A DNA stretch of 25,171 bases from CAYVQU01 sp964453155 (GTDB lineage: Bacteria; Chloroflexota; Anaerolineae; Anaerolineales; UBA11858). The DNA lies in contig CAYVQU010000068.1 of NCBI GenBank assembly GCA_964453155.1, positions 1 through 25,171 of the forward strand. The letters are read 5' to 3'. This document shows positions 14,433 to 22,467 of the stretch, in pieces. The notes below the pieces were generated by a model, which was given only the letters and a program-made list of their open reading frames with translations, did no database searches and was not told the DNA's origin. The stretch's first letter is position 1. Each line of letters opens with the position of its first letter. Made by a program: the position numbers and the translations under genes.

Positions 14433-15818
14433 ATGAAACTGAAGTTGTTTTTGGTTGGAATGTTCATAATTGTCGGAACGGCAGTTGGATTTGGGGTCAG
14501 GCAGATCCATAAAACGGTTCGGATTGAGGTCGATGGGAATCTGACAGAGATCAATTTTTGGGGATTTTCAGTCCAGGAGGCATTAACTGCGGCCCAAATT
14601 CCAATAACCGAAGGGGATTTAGTTGACCCGCCTTTAAATCAAAACATTTTAACTGGGGAATTAATTCAAATTTTTCGGGCTGCCTGGGTTATCGTCCAGG
14701 TAGATGAGTCTGCGGTTACGCTATGGACCGCAGACCGCGACCCTTTGGATTTGATCCACCAAGCCTCCTTTGAGGTTAAGACGGGCGATCAAATTTTCTG
14801 GGAAGGGCAATTGATCGCACCCGAAACTGAGTTACCGTATCAAAGCTCCCATTATCTTGAAATTAAAAGAGCCACCCCAATAACGGTGACGATTGATCAC
14901 CAAACCCAAACAATTTATACGACAGTTCCGACCCTGGCAGCCGCGCTACTAGAAGCCGATATTGACCTCAATGAATCCGATCAAGTTATACCTGCTTTAG
15001 ATACCCCATTAACCGGCGAACCCTTGCAGGTAGAAATACAACGGGCGAGCCGCGTCGTCATCCGCACGGGGGAAACCGAAATTGAAGACCAGGTGGTTGC
15101 CGCAACGGTTGGGGAGGCCCTGGCCGCGGCCGAAATGGGTTTGCAAGGCCTGGATTACAGTATTCCAGCCCCAAGTGAACCCATCCCAGCCTCTGGCCGC
15201 ATTCAGGTTGTGCGGGTACGGGAAGAAATTTTGCTAGAACAGGACTTAATACCTTTTGGGTTCGAAGAACGAACCCTACCCGACGTAGACCTGGATACCC
15301 GGCAGGTGGTTCAAACTGGGGAATATGGGATTACGGCCCGTCGAATTCGCGTAGTCTATGAAGACGAGGTTGAAGTTTCCCGGGAGGTGGAAGCCGAATG
15401 GATCGCCAAATACCCCCAACCGCGAATCGAGGGTTATGGCACCAAGATCAGCGTACAATCCGCCCAAACAGCTGACGGACCCATCCAGTACTATCGCAAA
15501 ATGGATGTTTACGCGACTTCGTATTCTCCCTGCAATATTGGCATCCCCGGCCAGTGTGGTACCCATACGGCCAGCGGCAAGGTACCCCAAAAAGGAATGA
15601 TCGCGGTGATTCGGTCCTGGTACAACCAGATGCGGGGGCAAGCGGTCTATGTGACCGGTTATGGGTTTGCGACGATTGAAGATATTGGAGCGGGCTTCTC
15701 TGACCGCCATTGGATTGATCTGGCCTGGACGGATGAAGAGTATGCTGGCTGGTCAGGGTGGGTGACTTTGTATTTTTTGGCACCAGTTCCGGCGAATGTG
15801 ATGTGGGTGTTGGAGTAA
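14433..15818 (+). CDS. DUF348/G5/3D-domain cell-wall protein (YabE/RpfB-like)
   Basis: Predicted secreted or membrane-anchored peptidoglycan-active protein of 461 residues. An N-terminal helix (about 4-22) is followed by DUF348-like ubiquitin-fold repeats (about 27-80, 148-204 and 206-260). A G5 domain (about 261-338) comes next, with its typical end RIEGYGT. A C-terminal 3D (double-psi barrel, MltA/RpfB-like) domain spans about 356-450, with conserved Asp residues at D417 (EDIGAG) and D429 (WIDLA). Known relatives cleave or bind glycan strands in the wall; lytic activity here is inferred. ATG 14433 is used; the longer frame begins inside the SRP RNA. The gene lies three genes upstream of rsmA, as yabE/rpfB often does near ksgA. 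Confidence 0.9.
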   Translation: MKLKLFLVGMFIIVGTAVGFGVRQIHKTVRIEVDGNLTEINFWGFSVQEALTAAQIPITEGDLVDPPLNQNILTGELIQIFRAAWVIVQVDESAVTLWTADRDPLDLIHQASFEVKTGDQIFWEGQLIAPETELPYQSSHYLEIKRATPITVTIDHQTQTIYTTVPTLAAALLEADIDLNESDQVIPALDTPLTGEPLQVEIQRASRVVIRTGETEIEDQVVAATVGEALAAAEMGLQGLDYSIPAPSEPIPASGRIQVVRVREEILLEQDLIPFGFEERTLPDVDLDTRQVVQTGEYGITARRIRVVYEDEVEVSREVEAEWIAKYPQPRIEGYGTKISVQSAQTADGPIQYYRKMDVYATSYSPCNIGIPGQCGTHTASGKVPQKGMIAVIRSWYNQMRGQAVYVTGYGFATIEDIGAGFSDRHWIDLAWTDEEYAGWSGWVTLYFLAPVPANVMWVLE

Positions 15819-15837
15819 GAACTAGTGGGTTTGATTC

Positions 15838-17073
15838 TTAGTTGGCGGGGTGGTCGGTGGGGAAAGATGGTTGGACAAGGCCCCAGCGGCCGTTGATGAG
15901 CCAAGCGGGGTCTTGAGCAGCGACTTGTTCTGCCTGGCCGGGGTTTAAACCGGCGATGAGTTCTGATTTGCAGGTCCGCAGGGCAACCAGGGTGGTTGGG
16001 AAGTAAGCCAGAATATCTTCAAACTTTGTGGTGTAGGGCCAGTGACGATCGCCCAGCAGGCGGCGGTAGTTGGCATCACCTTTGCTGATCACCAGGGTTG
16101 CTTGAGCCAATTCAGCTCGGAGCTCGACCGGTAACTGCCACCCATCCAAGGGGGAATTCCAAAACCAGTTTTCACTAATTTGCAAACAGTCTTCGATCTG
16201 GTACTCAGCGAGCTCAGCACCAATCGATTGGGTGGTTGGGTTCTGAGTATTTTGCAAAAAACGGATCGTTGAATCGACATCTTTGATCATCGCATCGGAT
16301 ACAAAGGTAGGGTGTGCTTTGACATGGAAGCGCACCACCCCAGCAACGCCAGTTTTTAGCAAGAAAAAAGCCAAAGCCAGGTCACTCACCAATTCGAACC
16401 CAGCATTATCAATCAAGAAATCAATCCGCCCTCCAGCAGAATTTAGTATAGATTGGGCCACTTTGAGGGCCTCATCAACCAATATGTGAGCCCGAGCGGC
16501 AGACAAATCGGTATGATCTGGTTTGTTTTCGCCCTCAGCCGGCCACAAACTTAAATCGGCCTGATTCCCCCATAAATCCAGGTAGAGAAGTTTGGTGATT
16601 GTTGTTGGCGTGCGAGTCTCAGTTTCACTCGCTAGGGCAATCCGAGCCATTAAATCGTTGATCGCGGTCAGACTGACCTCCAAACCCAATTGTTTCTGAT
16701 GAGTAAACGGATCATAACCAGCACCATCCCCTGATTGAAAATACCGGGTAGCTTCCAAAATCCGGCGGTAAAAATAATGCTCGGTAAAAAACCAGGGCGG
16801 CTGGAACCAAGTTTGGCCCTGATAAGGATCCGTATAGCCTTGCCAGGCGGCAAAATCTGGCGCGCTGGGATCATCAATCGGGCGGATTTTACCCTGGTGA
16901 ATGTCTCTGATTAGCTCATGAATGCGGGTTTGAATTTCAGCGGAGAAATCATTTTCATCAAGCAGTTTGCGCGTGGTGTTTGGAAACCGGGTCAAAATCG
17001 TCTTGTTGGCCCAAGTATTTGGTTCAGATCCCAATTGAGGGGCGGCGATGGGGAGGCGTGGTTTCAATATCAT
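15838..17073 (-). CDS. DUF89/ARMT1-like damage-control phosphatase family protein
   Basis: 411 residues. Hallmarks of the DUF89 (ARMT1-like) family are IDFLIDNAGFELVSDLALA, giving the Asp-Asn and Glu/Asp metal-site residues, and SKGDANYRRLLGD, the KGDxNYR motif. Family members are metal-dependent phosphatases acting on damaged phosphometabolites; methyltransferase activity was also claimed for the human protein. The precise substrate here is unknown. ATG 17073 is chosen because AGGAG lies eight bases before it and the alternative ATG at 17097 falls within the -10 (TATAAT on the minus strand, 17096-17101). It is divergent from the LCP gene, with only 66 bases between starts, and convergent with the 3D-domain gene. 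Confidence 0.85.
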   Translation of the reverse strand: MILKPRLPIAAPQLGSEPNTWANKTILTRFPNTTRKLLDENDFSAEIQTRIHELIRDIHQGKIRPIDDPSAPDFAAWQGYTDPYQGQTWFQPPWFFTEHYFYRRILEATRYFQSGDGAGYDPFTHQKQLGLEVSLTAINDLMARIALASETETRTPTTITKLLYLDLWGNQADLSLWPAEGENKPDHTDLSAARAHILVDEALKVAQSILNSAGGRIDFLIDNAGFELVSDLALAFFLLKTGVAGVVRFHVKAHPTFVSDAMIKDVDSTIRFLQNTQNPTTQSIGAELAEYQIEDCLQISENWFWNSPLDGWQLPVELRAELAQATLVISKGDANYRRLLGDRHWPYTTKFEDILAYFPTTLVALRTCKSELIAGLNPGQAEQVAAQDPAWLINGRWGLVQPSFPTDHPAN

Positions 17074-17095
17074 CGAATATCTCCTGAAAAACCGC

Positions 17096-17101
17096 ATTAT
17101 A
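17096..17101 (-). promoter_or_regulatory. -10 (TATAAT) of the DUF89 gene
   Basis: A perfect TATAAT on the minus strand; the start would be near 17089, giving a short leader carrying AGGAG. It is packed back to back with the LCP promoter at 17105. Confidence 0.6.
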
Positions 17102-17104
17102 CCT

Positions 17105-17133
17105 TTGTCAGGTAAAGTTCGTTATGTTATCCT
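17105..17133 (+). promoter_or_regulatory. Promoter of the LCP gene, near-leaderless
   Basis: TTGTCA (17105-17110), a 17-base spacer and TATCCT (17128-17133), six bases before ATG 17140. The same -10 hexamer serves the SRP RNA. The start site falls at about the ATG itself, and no ribosome site is seen. Confidence 0.6.
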
Positions 17134-17139
17134 TCTGCC

Positions 17140-18333
17140 ATGTCTACTCTCCGGTCAAAGATACGCAATCCAGACTTCGTGAAGAAACTCATCTTTATCG
17201 AGGCCGGTATCATTTTAGTCATCTCTTGTGTGACGGTGGGAATCGTTATGTGGATTTCGATGAATCCTGAACCAGATTTACCCGAGTTGGCTGTGTTACC
17301 CTCCCCACCACCAGAGGTCCCAGCCGGAATAATTACCAGCGATACAGCCCAAACCATTACGGAGGTTGAATTACCAGCAGGGGATGATCCATTAGTATTT
17401 CCAACCCAATCGGTTCAAGAAATTCTGGCCAATCCAACCCCAACAGCCCTACCAGCGGGGGTTCCCACGCCAGTGCCCGTCTGTGGCGGCCCGGCGGAAA
17501 TAATTGTTTTAGGAGTCGGTGTCGATACCCGCGGCACAGGTTACACCTACGGTTTAGCGGATGTTATTCGCATCGCCCGATTTGATTTTATCAACCCAAA
17601 AGTAAGTGTGATCGCGCTCCCCCGCGACCTCTGGGTGGAAATTCCAGGCCTGTCCAATTCAAATGAAGTTACTCACGGGAAGCTCAACCAGGCGTATTAT
17701 TATGGGTTGGAATCCGCGGGTTATGCTCCCCAGACAGCTGGTGGTCCAGAATTATTGGCAGCCACCCTAGATCGAAATTTCGATTTGCAGGTTGATAATT
17801 ATGTGACAGTAAATATGATCACGTTGGAAAAGATTATCGATGCGGTGGATGGGATTAAAATTTACTTACCCTATGATGTTGATGGTATGTCCACGTTGGA
17901 GGAAGATCCCTTCGATTTAGGCTACTTTGAAAGGGGATATCATCATCTTGATGGCGAAACGGCCGTGCGGTTGGCTCGGATCCGCCTGGTCGATGACGTT
18001 TTTCATCGCGCCAACCGTCAATCTCTGGTGTTATACGGGCTGCAAGAAAAACTACTCAGCCCCTCGGTTTTACCCAGAATTCCAAAACTCATCATGGCAT
18101 TCGAAGATGCGGTTAAAACGAACCTAACCGCCCAGCAAATCAGACAATTGACCTGCCTGGCGCCCCATATCAATCGCCACAATTTAATGATGACCAACCT
18201 GCCGCGCGATTTGTTCACGGCGGCTACAATCGAAGTTGAAAATTACACCAAGCCGGTATTCGTTTGGGAAACCGATTTCGAAGTTATTCGGCAGTTGCTT
18301 GATTTGTTTCAAAATGGGTTCTGGCCCCAATAA
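17140..18333 (+). CDS. LytR-CpsA-Psr (LCP) family cell-wall glycopolymer ligase
   Basis: 397 residues, membrane-anchored. One N-terminal helix (about 17-40), then a Pro-rich extracytoplasmic linker (about 42-115), then the LCP domain. The domain shows LGVGVDTRG, ADVIRIARFDFINPKVSVIALPRDLWV, KLNQAYYYG and GETAVRLARIR, with conserved Asp and Arg residues of the pyrophosphate/polyprenol site. Known members attach teichoic-type polymers or glycans to peptidoglycan from lipid carriers outside the cell. Its neighbours (3D-domain protein upstream, rsmA downstream) place it in a cell-envelope block. The acceptor and the polymer are not known here. Confidence 0.92.
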   Translation: MSTLRSKIRNPDFVKKLIFIEAGIILVISCVTVGIVMWISMNPEPDLPELAVLPSPPPEVPAGIITSDTAQTITEVELPAGDDPLVFPTQSVQEILANPTPTALPAGVPTPVPVCGGPAEIIVLGVGVDTRGTGYTYGLADVIRIARFDFINPKVSVIALPRDLWVEIPGLSNSNEVTHGKLNQAYYYGLESAGYAPQTAGGPELLAATLDRNFDLQVDNYVTVNMITLEKIIDAVDGIKIYLPYDVDGMSTLEEDPFDLGYFERGYHHLDGETAVRLARIRLVDDVFHRANRQSLVLYGLQEKLLSPSVLPRIPKLIMAFEDAVKTNLTAQQIRQLTCLAPHINRHNLMMTNLPRDLFTAATIEVENYTKPVFVWETDFEVIRQLLDLFQNGFWPQ

Positions 18334-18439
18334 GTGTGTGGCGTTTGGGCCTATAACTATTCAACTAGTTTTTCCGCCACACCTGAGCTGATTTCGGTTT
18401 GAGCTCAATGATCATTACGATAAATCTAACTTTAAGAAT

Positions 18440-19282
18440 ATGTCTCAAAAATTGAAACCCTTGCGGGTAACTGAATTATTACGAAAATATGGACTCCGCC
18501 CGAAGAAGGGCTTGGGTCAGAATTTTTTAATTGACGAAGCCGCGTTACAAAAAATCGTTTTGGCCGCTGCAATTGAACCGGGAGATACCGTTCTGGAAAT
18601 TGGGCCCGGTCTGGGAAGTTTGACACGCCAGTTGGCTATCTGCGCCCGGGAGGTGATCGCGGTCGAGCTAGACCACAAGCTCATCCCGCCGTTAAAAGAA
18701 GTCATCGCCTCCTTTGACAATGTGACTGTTCTTCAGGGGGATATCCTGGAGCAGGATATCAAAACTTTGATCACTACTGACCAGTACGCAGTGGTTGCCA
18801 ATATCCCGTATTACATCACCTCGGCCGTGATCCGGCATTTACTCGAAGCCCCAGTGAAGCCCACCGGCATGGTTCTTACGATTCAAAAAGAAGTGGCTAT
18901 GCGCATTTGCGCGACACCACCCAATATGAACCTCTTGGCGTTGAGTGTTCAAGTTTATGGGAGCCCCAAGATTTCTGCCAAAATTCCCGCGGGTGCTTTT
19001 TATCCAGCCCCCAACGTCGACTCGGCCGTCATCCACATTGATTTATTTGACAAACCCACGATTCCGCCCCCATATACTGAGATTTTCTTCAAATTAGCCA
19101 AAGCAGGATTCAGTCAAAAACGAAAAAATCTGCGGAACTCCCTCTCCGGCGGACTGGGTCGGCCGAAAAATCAAATTGTGGATTTACTGGCGACTGCGAA
19201 TATCGATCCTACCAGAAGAGCCGAAACCTTGAATTTGGAGGAATGGGAACAGCTTGCGCGCCAGTTTGCCAATTTAGAGTAG
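18440..19282 (+). CDS. rsmA: 16S rRNA (adenine(1518)-N(6)/adenine(1519)-N(6))-dimethyltransferase
   Basis: KsgA/RsmA dimethylates two adjacent adenines near the 3' end of 16S rRNA using S-adenosylmethionine, late in 30S assembly. 280 residues, the normal length. Visible motifs are KKGLGQNFLID (22-32), the SAM-binding LEIGPGLGSLT (52-62), acidic E77 (VELD), D101 (GDIL) and the catalytic NIPYYITS (121-128). The C-terminal helical part has PAGAFYPAPNVDSAVIHI and FSQKRKNLRNSL. It starts 106 bases after the LCP stop. Only a weak TAAGA is seen before ATG 18440. Confidence 0.97.
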   Translation: MSQKLKPLRVTELLRKYGLRPKKGLGQNFLIDEAALQKIVLAAAIEPGDTVLEIGPGLGSLTRQLAICAREVIAVELDHKLIPPLKEVIASFDNVTVLQGDILEQDIKTLITTDQYAVVANIPYYITSAVIRHLLEAPVKPTGMVLTIQKEVAMRICATPPNMNLLALSVQVYGSPKISAKIPAGAFYPAPNVDSAVIHIDLFDKPTIPPPYTEIFFKLAKAGFSQKRKNLRNSLSGGLGRPKNQIVDLLATANIDPTRRAETLNLEEWEQLARQFANLE

Positions 19283-19378
19283 GCAATTCGGTGAGAGTTT
19301 CTTACCAGAAGATTAAGCGACCACCGGGGAAAATAAACACTCCCAATACATTTGTCTAGTTTTCCCACCTAACCCGGG

Positions 19379-19387
19379 TGATAAAAT
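19379..19387 (+). promoter_or_regulatory. Extended -10 promoter candidate of the repeat lipoprotein
   Basis: TGA TAAAAT lies about 78 bases before the chosen start of the lipoprotein gene; no -35 is evident. Confidence 0.35.
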
Positions 19388-19465
19388 ATCTTCACGTCCA
19401 AACCTGACATTATCATCTACACTGAATTGGAAATCTATTGCCATGATTGGGGAGTCTCTATTCAA

Positions 19466-20497
19466 ATGTTTGCCCGAATTTTGAGTTTTCGGGCCGTACT
19501 GGGGGGAATATTTTTAGGCTGCTTGGTATTGATTTCGAGCTGTGATGGTTCAGATTACGCTCCCCCACCTGTAACCGATACTTCCAGCGCTGATTTGCGA
19601 TTTCGCGAGTTTTATCAATGGATCGGGGGTGAAGAAATTCTGGGGCCAGTCATCTCGACAAAATTCACTCATGCCGATTTTGAATATCAATATACCGAAG
19701 CCGCTCTCCTGATGTATTCCGGCACAGCCAATTCTAATGACCAATATCAGGTTGCTCCGCTTGGGTTAGATGTGGGTGTGGCCACCCCTCCAACGGATCC
19801 GTCTTCACCGATGGGACACAAAATACATCCACCCTTCGAAGCGTTGTATATTGAATTAGGTGGCGCCCGCATGGTAGGGTTACCCTTACATCCGGTTCAA
19901 TACAACCCCAAATTGCAACGCTTCGAGCAGTATTTTGAAAATTTGGGTTTTTTCCAATCAGAAAATGATCCGGAGGGTACGGTAAAGCTTATTGCCATTG
20001 GGGCTTGGAAATGTGGCGCAAAATGTGATCACACACCTCCAAACGAAAGTCAGGTTCAATTACCACGGGGAATTGATAACTCTGTCAGCTTGGCCCTCAA
20101 CCGCCTGGATCCTAGCTTTACTGGCTTGCCGCTGACAGAACCATTTGTAGCCGCAGATGGGATCACTGAACAAATATTTGAAAATGTGGCCGTCTGCATA
20201 GACCCAGACTTTCCGGCCGGGATCCGGCTGCGGCCTTTACTCAAAATATTGGGCGTAAATTCAGAGCCAGGGAATTTTGAGATTCCAACGTTTTTCCAAG
20301 AGTACCTCAACCGCAATTCAGGTTTAGAACTTTCGGGCCAACCCATATCAAAATTTAAGCATCTTTCCGATAATGTTTTCCGCCAATGCTTCGAGAACCT
20401 GTGTCTTGACTACCGAGAAAACTTCCCTGAAGAACTTCAAGTCCGGCCGGCACCGTTGGGTTATTCATACAAAAATTTATTTGATGAAACCCAGTGA
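19466..20497 (+). CDS. Lipoprotein with four degenerate LGFP-like repeats, unknown function
   Basis: 343 residues from ATG 19466. Signal peptide with lipobox ISSC and lipidated C26. The mature part contains four copies, at about 44-104, 117-182, 202-264 and 271-335. The pattern is a helix, G-x-P (ILGPVIS, MVGLPLH, FTGLPLT, LSGQPIS), an aromatic core ending in Y or QYFEN/IFEN/CFEN, and a PLG-type end. This resembles LGFP-type extracellular repeats but is divergent. The role is probably wall or surface binding. GGGGAG lies about 11 bases before the ATG. An in-frame ATG at 19427 would add 13 residues before the signal peptide. Confidence 0.7.
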   Translation: MFARILSFRAVLGGIFLGCLVLISSCDGSDYAPPPVTDTSSADLRFREFYQWIGGEEILGPVISTKFTHADFEYQYTEAALLMYSGTANSNDQYQVAPLGLDVGVATPPTDPSSPMGHKIHPPFEALYIELGGARMVGLPLHPVQYNPKLQRFEQYFENLGFFQSENDPEGTVKLIAIGAWKCGAKCDHTPPNESQVQLPRGIDNSVSLALNRLDPSFTGLPLTEPFVAADGITEQIFENVAVCIDPDFPAGIRLRPLLKILGVNSEPGNFEIPTFFQEYLNRNSGLELSGQPISKFKHLSDNVFRQCFENLCLDYRENFPEELQVRPAPLGYSYKNLFDETQ

Positions 20498-20515
20498 GCA
20501 ATCCATAACAGTATC

Positions 20516-20544
20516 TTGCCCCCATCCTTTACCTTCGGTATAAT
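20516..20544 (+). promoter_or_regulatory. Promoter of tRNA-Gly
   Basis: TTGCCC (20516-20521), a 17-base spacer and a perfect TATAAT (20539-20544). Transcription would begin near 20551, just before the tRNA. Confidence 0.75.
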
Positions 20545-20553
20545 ACCGCCGCT

Positions 20554-20625
20554 GCGGGTGTCGCCAAGTGGTAAGGCAGTAGCTTCCCAAGCTACCATTC
20601 ACGGGTTCGAATCCCGTCACCCGCT
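20554..20625 (+). tRNA. tRNA-Gly (anticodon CCC)
   Basis: A complete cloverleaf of 72 bases. The acceptor GCGGGTG pairs with CACCCGC, and the D-stem is GCC/GGC. The anticodon stem GTAGC/GCTAC encloses the loop TTCCCAA with anticodon CCC. The T-arm is ACGGG-TTCGAAT-CCCGT and the discriminator is T. CCA is not encoded. It reads GGG codons. Confidence 0.96.
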
Positions 20626-20630
20626 CAACT

Positions 20631-20664
20631 AAAGCCATCCTATTTGGGTGGCTTTTCATTTTTC
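20631..20664 (+). terminator. Terminator after tRNA-Gly
   Basis: AAAGCCATCC and GGGTGGCTTT form a 10-bp stem with a TATTT loop, followed by TCATTTTTC. Confidence 0.7.
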
Positions 20665-20689
20665 TCAATTTCTTGGCAAATCGAATACA

Positions 20690-20698
20690 TGGTAAAAT
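20690..20698 (+). promoter_or_regulatory. Extended -10 promoter candidate of the sulfatase-family gene
   Basis: TGG TAAAAT lies 56 bases before the ATG; TTGGCA upstream is too close (14-base spacer) to be a normal -35. Confidence 0.4.
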
Positions 20699-20754
20699 CC
20701 TTCGGGTTAGCTCGAACCAAGTCCCCCAGCTAACTGCAACGCGTATTCGACTTC

Positions 20755-22311
20755 ATGCCTCCAAAAAAACCAAACATTGTCTTTATTGTTTTAGATACCC
20801 ATCGAGCTGACCGGTTGGGGTGTTACGGTTACACCCGCAAAACTTCCCCCAACATTGATGCCTTTGCCGATACCGCAACGTTATTCGAAAATGCAATCAC
20901 ACCGGCGCAATGGACAATTCCAGCCCATGCTTCGATGTTTAGTGGCGAATATCCTTCAACTCATGGCATTATTCAAGCCAGCGATGCCCTGAGCCCAAAT
21001 TTCAAGACGATTGCAGAAATCTTGAGGGCTGAGGGATATCAGACCACCGGCTTTTGCAATAATCCCTTAGTGGGAGTCTTAGATAACGGGTTTCGGCGAG
21101 GTTTTGACGAATTTTACAATTATGGGGGCACAATACCGGTTACACCGGCCTCAAACGGGCATAACCCGCGCAATCTTTTTTCCAAAATTCGGCGCCAATA
21201 CTATAAAATCATCGATCAAATTGCCACGCCAATCCAGCAAGCCGTCGCAGCTTCTCCAGATGTATTTCAAATTATCCTAAGCCCCTGGTTGGTACCCTTG
21301 TGGACTCATTTTGCCAATTTTAAAGGGGATACCGTGGCTTCTATCCGGGACACAACCCAGTTTCTCGAAACGGCAAACCAGGCGGACGACGCCCCTCAAT
21401 TTATCTTTCTTAATTTGATGGGTACGCATTTACCCTATGCGCCCCCTAAACGTTTTATTGATAAATTTGCACCCATCATCCTTGAAAATCTGCAAGCCAA
21501 AGAATTTATCAATGTCTACAATACTCGCGCCCTAGATTGGTTATTACCCCTGGAAAAACCCTATCCCGAGTTAGAAGCTCAGACCCTCAATGACATGTAC
21601 GATGCCGAAGTGGCATATCAGGATTTCTTGCTCAGTCAACTATTGGGGATTCTTGATCAACCCAAACACCGCGAGAACACGATGGTCATCATCGTCAGCG
21701 ACCATGGCGAGATGCTCGGTGAACACCAAATCATGGGGCATGGATTAGGCGTTCACCAAGAATTGGTCCATGTTCCGTTGTTAATTCGTCAGGCCGGGCA
21801 AAATCAAGGGGGCCGCCAGCAACCGGCCGTGTCAACTACCCGAGTATTCCACACGATATTGGCCGCAGCCGGTGTCGATACCGTGACATCAATTGATGGG
21901 GAGACGATTGATATTCCCGCTTACAGCTTGGTGAACTCGAATACCCTCCCGAAATATGTTTTTAGCGAGGCCTATCCCCCGGTCACTTTGCTCAAAACCA
22001 TCGAGAAATACGCGCCCAGCCTGATGGATCAATTTCAATGCGATGAACCGCGGTGGGCGGCGTTTAATCAGCCCTATAAATTGATCCGAACGAAAAATTT
22101 CCAGGATGATGTTTTCAATTATGTCGAGGATCCCCAAGAATCTGTAACGTTGCCCCAAGAACTCGATCATGGCGACGAATTGCGGCAAGAACTAGAACTA
22201 TTTTTAGAAATGGCCGCCTCCAAAGGGAGAAAAAGCCCCCATCGGTCCGCGACTAATTTAGAAGATGCTCAAGTCTTGGATCGACTCCGTAGTTTGGGTT
22301 ACATCGAGTAA
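20755..22311 (+). CDS. Sulfatase-family (alkaline phosphatase superfamily) hydrolase
   Basis: 518 residues, apparently cytoplasmic since no signal peptide or membrane helix is seen. Metal and active-site elements are D14 in VLDTHRAD, WTIPAHASMFSG (53-64), MGTHLPYAPP and VSDHGEMLGEH. Classical sulfatases carry Cys or Ser in CxPxR, which is converted to formylglycine. Here the equivalent position is T54 (TIPAH), so formylglycine cannot form. Thr nucleophiles occur in phospho-transfer relatives. The activity may therefore be phosphatase, phosphodiesterase or glycerophosphate transfer rather than sulfate-ester cleavage. No clear ribosome site precedes ATG 20755. It stands alone between the tRNA and lgt. 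Confidence 0.85.
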   Translation: MPPKKPNIVFIVLDTHRADRLGCYGYTRKTSPNIDAFADTATLFENAITPAQWTIPAHASMFSGEYPSTHGIIQASDALSPNFKTIAEILRAEGYQTTGFCNNPLVGVLDNGFRRGFDEFYNYGGTIPVTPASNGHNPRNLFSKIRRQYYKIIDQIATPIQQAVAASPDVFQIILSPWLVPLWTHFANFKGDTVASIRDTTQFLETANQADDAPQFIFLNLMGTHLPYAPPKRFIDKFAPIILENLQAKEFINVYNTRALDWLLPLEKPYPELEAQTLNDMYDAEVAYQDFLLSQLLGILDQPKHRENTMVIIVSDHGEMLGEHQIMGHGLGVHQELVHVPLLIRQAGQNQGGRQQPAVSTTRVFHTILAAAGVDTVTSIDGETIDIPAYSLVNSNTLPKYVFSEAYPPVTLLKTIEKYAPSLMDQFQCDEPRWAAFNQPYKLIRTKNFQDDVFNYVEDPQESVTLPQELDHGDELRQELELFLEMAASKGRKSPHRSATNLEDAQVLDRLRSLGYIE

Positions 22312-22448
22312 TATAAATCCAAAAACGATTTTAAAGATAAAGAACACCGTTCCCAGCCCTCAGTTTATAGTTGCGTAACATTCAAATCTCAATCAGAAAT
22401 TTGCAAATGGCGTTGATATAGGAAAATAAATTACTGAATTTCATCGAG

Positions 22449-22463
22449 TGCTACTATAGGAGT
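22449..22463 (+). promoter_or_regulatory. Possible extended -10 overlapping the lgt ribosome site
   Basis: TGC TACTAT (22449-22457) is followed directly by AGGAG (22459-22463), the ribosome site for ATG 22468. If this -10 were used, the start site would fall at about the ribosome site, so it may be fortuitous. Confidence 0.25.
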
Positions 22464-22467
22464 AATA

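Noticed and set aside
18334..18439. Nested inverted repeat GTGTGGCG...CGCCACAC after the LCP gene
   Set aside because: Stem of eight bases with a 31-base gap and no T-run; too weak to call a terminator.
12271..20680. Identical 14-mer AATTTCTTGGCAAA upstream of two promoters (12271-12284 and 20667-20680)
   Set aside because: In 25 kb, about one same-strand 14-base match is expected by chance, and the distance to the -10 differs (9 versus 12 bases).
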